Shown: positions 62,962-64,000 of the stretch, one piece after another | Position numbering within the stretch: position 1 is the stretch's first letter | Layout of the letters: each line of letters starts with the position of its first letter | From: Porticoccus sp964395715 | Lineage (GTDB): Bacteria; Pseudomonadota; Gammaproteobacteria; Pseudomonadales; Porticoccaceae | Assembly: GCA_964395715.1 (NCBI GenBank) | Contig: CAYNAU010000001.1 | Location: 248,001-312,000, forward strand | Length of the DNA stretch: 64,000 nt | Reading direction: 5' to 3' | The notes under the pieces: model-generated | Databases searched by the model: none | The model's input: the letters and a program-made list of their open reading frames with translations, nothing else | Told to the model about the DNA's origin: nothing | Program-made: the position numbers and the translations under genes

Positions 62962-64000
62962 ATGACCTGCCCAGATCCCGTTTTTTTCCGCAACAGCACC
63001 GCGAGGCGCATGTCGAAAACCATTCTCAATGGTTTTCGCAGCTATTTTGCCGATTACCTCAATATGACCCTCGGCGCCAAAGCCCGCTTTGAGAAGGCCG
63101 ACTGGCACGCGGTCCAACGGGCCAATGTGGACAGACTGGAACTCTACAAAGGCAAGGTGCGCCAGGTCGCGGAGCTGCTGAGCACCGTCACCAACAAGGA
63201 CATCACCGACCTGGAACTGTGGCGCCAGGCCAAGGCCGTCTACACCCAGTTGGTATTCAACTTCCCCAATTACGAAATTGCCGAAACCTTTTTCAACTCG
63301 GTGTTCGGCTTAATCAATGACCATGACAAAATTGATGACGACCTGATCTATGTGCTGTCGTCGCAAATGGCCTCCATCCCGGAAGCCGAGTACAGCATTT
63401 ACGTTCGCTACGAAAACAACTCGGATATTGCCGCTCTGATCGAACAGGTTCTGCTCGATGCCGAGTTTTCCACACCCTGGGAAAATCTGCCCAGAGATGT
63501 GCAGGCCATTGCCCAGGAATTCAACGAACAGGTTGCACCGCATATCAGCTCACCCCTGGGGGAGCTGAAATTCGACATTCTCGAGTCCGTGTTTTATCGC
63601 AGCAAGGCCGCTTACATCATCGGCCGCATTGTCGACGGCGATCGTTTCTTTCCGATCGTGTTGCCCATTCTCAACAACGAAAAAGGTGGCCTGTTCGTCG
63701 ATACCGCTATTCTGAACCGGGAAGAAATGAGCGTGGTGTTCAGTTTCACCCGCACCTATTTCATGGTGGATGCGCCACTGCCTTACCTCTACCTGCACTT
63801 TCTGAAGCAGCTGATGCCCCACAAGGGCGACAACGAGATTTATGCCTCCATCGGCTTTCCGAAACACGCCAAGACCGAGTTTTACCGGGAATTTGTCAGC
63901 CATATGCGCAACTCCCAGGACCAGTTTGTCATCGCCCCCGGTATCAAGGGCATGGTGATGTCAGTGTTTACCCTGCCGTCCTACGACATTGTGTTCAAAA
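62962..64000 (+). CDS. aceK: Isocitrate dehydrogenase kinase/phosphatase (5' part)
   Basis: The first 346 codons of AceK; the gene runs past the window. AceK phosphorylates isocitrate dehydrogenase to divert carbon to the glyoxylate bypass and also removes the phosphate. Visible family features: ILNGFRSYFADYLNMTLGAKARFE, the long helical regulatory domain, and the P-loop-like APGIKGMVMSVFTLPSYD near the end. ATG 62962 is 12 bases after the preceding stop; ATG 63010 is a possible alternative. Its presence implies a glyoxylate shunt elsewhere. Confidence 0.94.
   Translation, partial: MTCPDPVFFRNSTARRMSKTILNGFRSYFADYLNMTLGAKARFEKADWHAVQRANVDRLELYKGKVRQVAELLSTVTNKDITDLELWRQAKAVYTQLVFNFPNYEIAETFFNSVFGLINDHDKIDDDLIYVLSSQMASIPEAEYSIYVRYENNSDIAALIEQVLLDAEFSTPWENLPRDVQAIAQEFNEQVAPHISSPLGELKFDILESVFYRSKAAYIIGRIVDGDRFFPIVLPILNNEKGGLFVDTAILNREEMSVVFSFTRTYFMVDAPLPYLYLHFLKQLMPHKGDNEIYASIGFPKHAKTEFYREFVSHMRNSQDQFVIAPGIKGMVMSVFTLPSYDIVFK

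Noticed and set aside
1..64000. tRNA, rRNA, CRISPR arrays, insertion sequences, prophage or defence systems
   Set aside because: I saw no tRNA-like cloverleaf, repeat-spacer pattern, transposase, integrase or restriction/toxin gene. The lambda-P-like and DnaT-like genes are isolated among housekeeping genes.

Overview
The window is ordinary, gene-dense chromosome from a marine-type gammaproteobacterium, probably of the Cellvibrionales or a related group of free-living heterotrophs. This placement is inferred from gene content: RapZ next to NPr, YjgA, NtrBC, SecB, AceK, a MutS-free RadA unit, TonB receptors, and a DnaT-like plus lambda-P-like gene pair. I see no rRNA, tRNA, CRISPR array, insertion sequence or prophage. 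One methyltransferase gene (36383-37003) is visibly richer in A+T than its neighbours.

Layout. 1-2679: the tail of rapZ, then ptsO (NPr), mgtE and yjgA, which is the region that usually follows rpoN. 2680-11139 (mostly minus strand): proline iminopeptidase, TypA, a DJ-1/PfpI protein, MntP, a type III glutamine synthetase and ThiI. 11140-16335: the nitrogen block. It holds type I glnA behind two tandem sigma-54 promoters and an NtrC box, a DUF4124 protein, and ntrB-ntrC behind a perfect NtrC box and a sigma-54 promoter. 16390-21887: secB-grxC-rhodanese (minus), then gpmI-envC-ctp (plus). 22375-30453 (minus): nrdR-ribD-ribE-ribBA-ribH-nusB-thiL-pgpA followed by an aspartic protease, ribA and hisF, so nearly all of riboflavin synthesis. 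30594-36325: glyA, then icmF (a fused B12-dependent isobutyryl-CoA mutase) divergent from a FadR-type regulator, with a perfect 23-bp palindromic operator between them. 36383-39666: small methyltransferases, an SDR, a PilZ-like protein and a membrane protein. 39809-43250: an exported catalase-peroxidase divergent from an exported delta-class carbonic anhydrase. 43436-48647: EttA, LemA, a GIDE-type membrane protein with an EF-hand, and an overlapping SPOR lipoprotein/DUF393/cupin set. 48989-50308: AmtB. 50369-57573 (minus): a seven-gene cobalamin uptake and salvage operon under a cobalamin riboswitch. 57663-61154: RadA and a second TonB receptor. 61281-62949: a triple-DnaT-domain protein and a lambda-P-like protein, a candidate domesticated replicative-helicase loader. 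62962-64000: the start of aceK.

How it fits together. Nitrogen control is the strongest regulatory theme. NtrC sites and sigma-54 promoters lie before both glnA and ntrBC, a second glutamine synthetase of a different family and an ammonium channel are nearby, and rapZ-ptsO suggests rpoN is just outside the window. The second theme is vitamin B12: the riboswitch operon imports and adenosylates corrinoid, and IcmF is an adenosylcobalamin enzyme that would use it. The most interesting candidates are the helicase-loader pair, the COG2102 (DUF71) ATPase and signal-less BtuF-like protein inside the B12 operon, and the tandem sigma-54 promoters.
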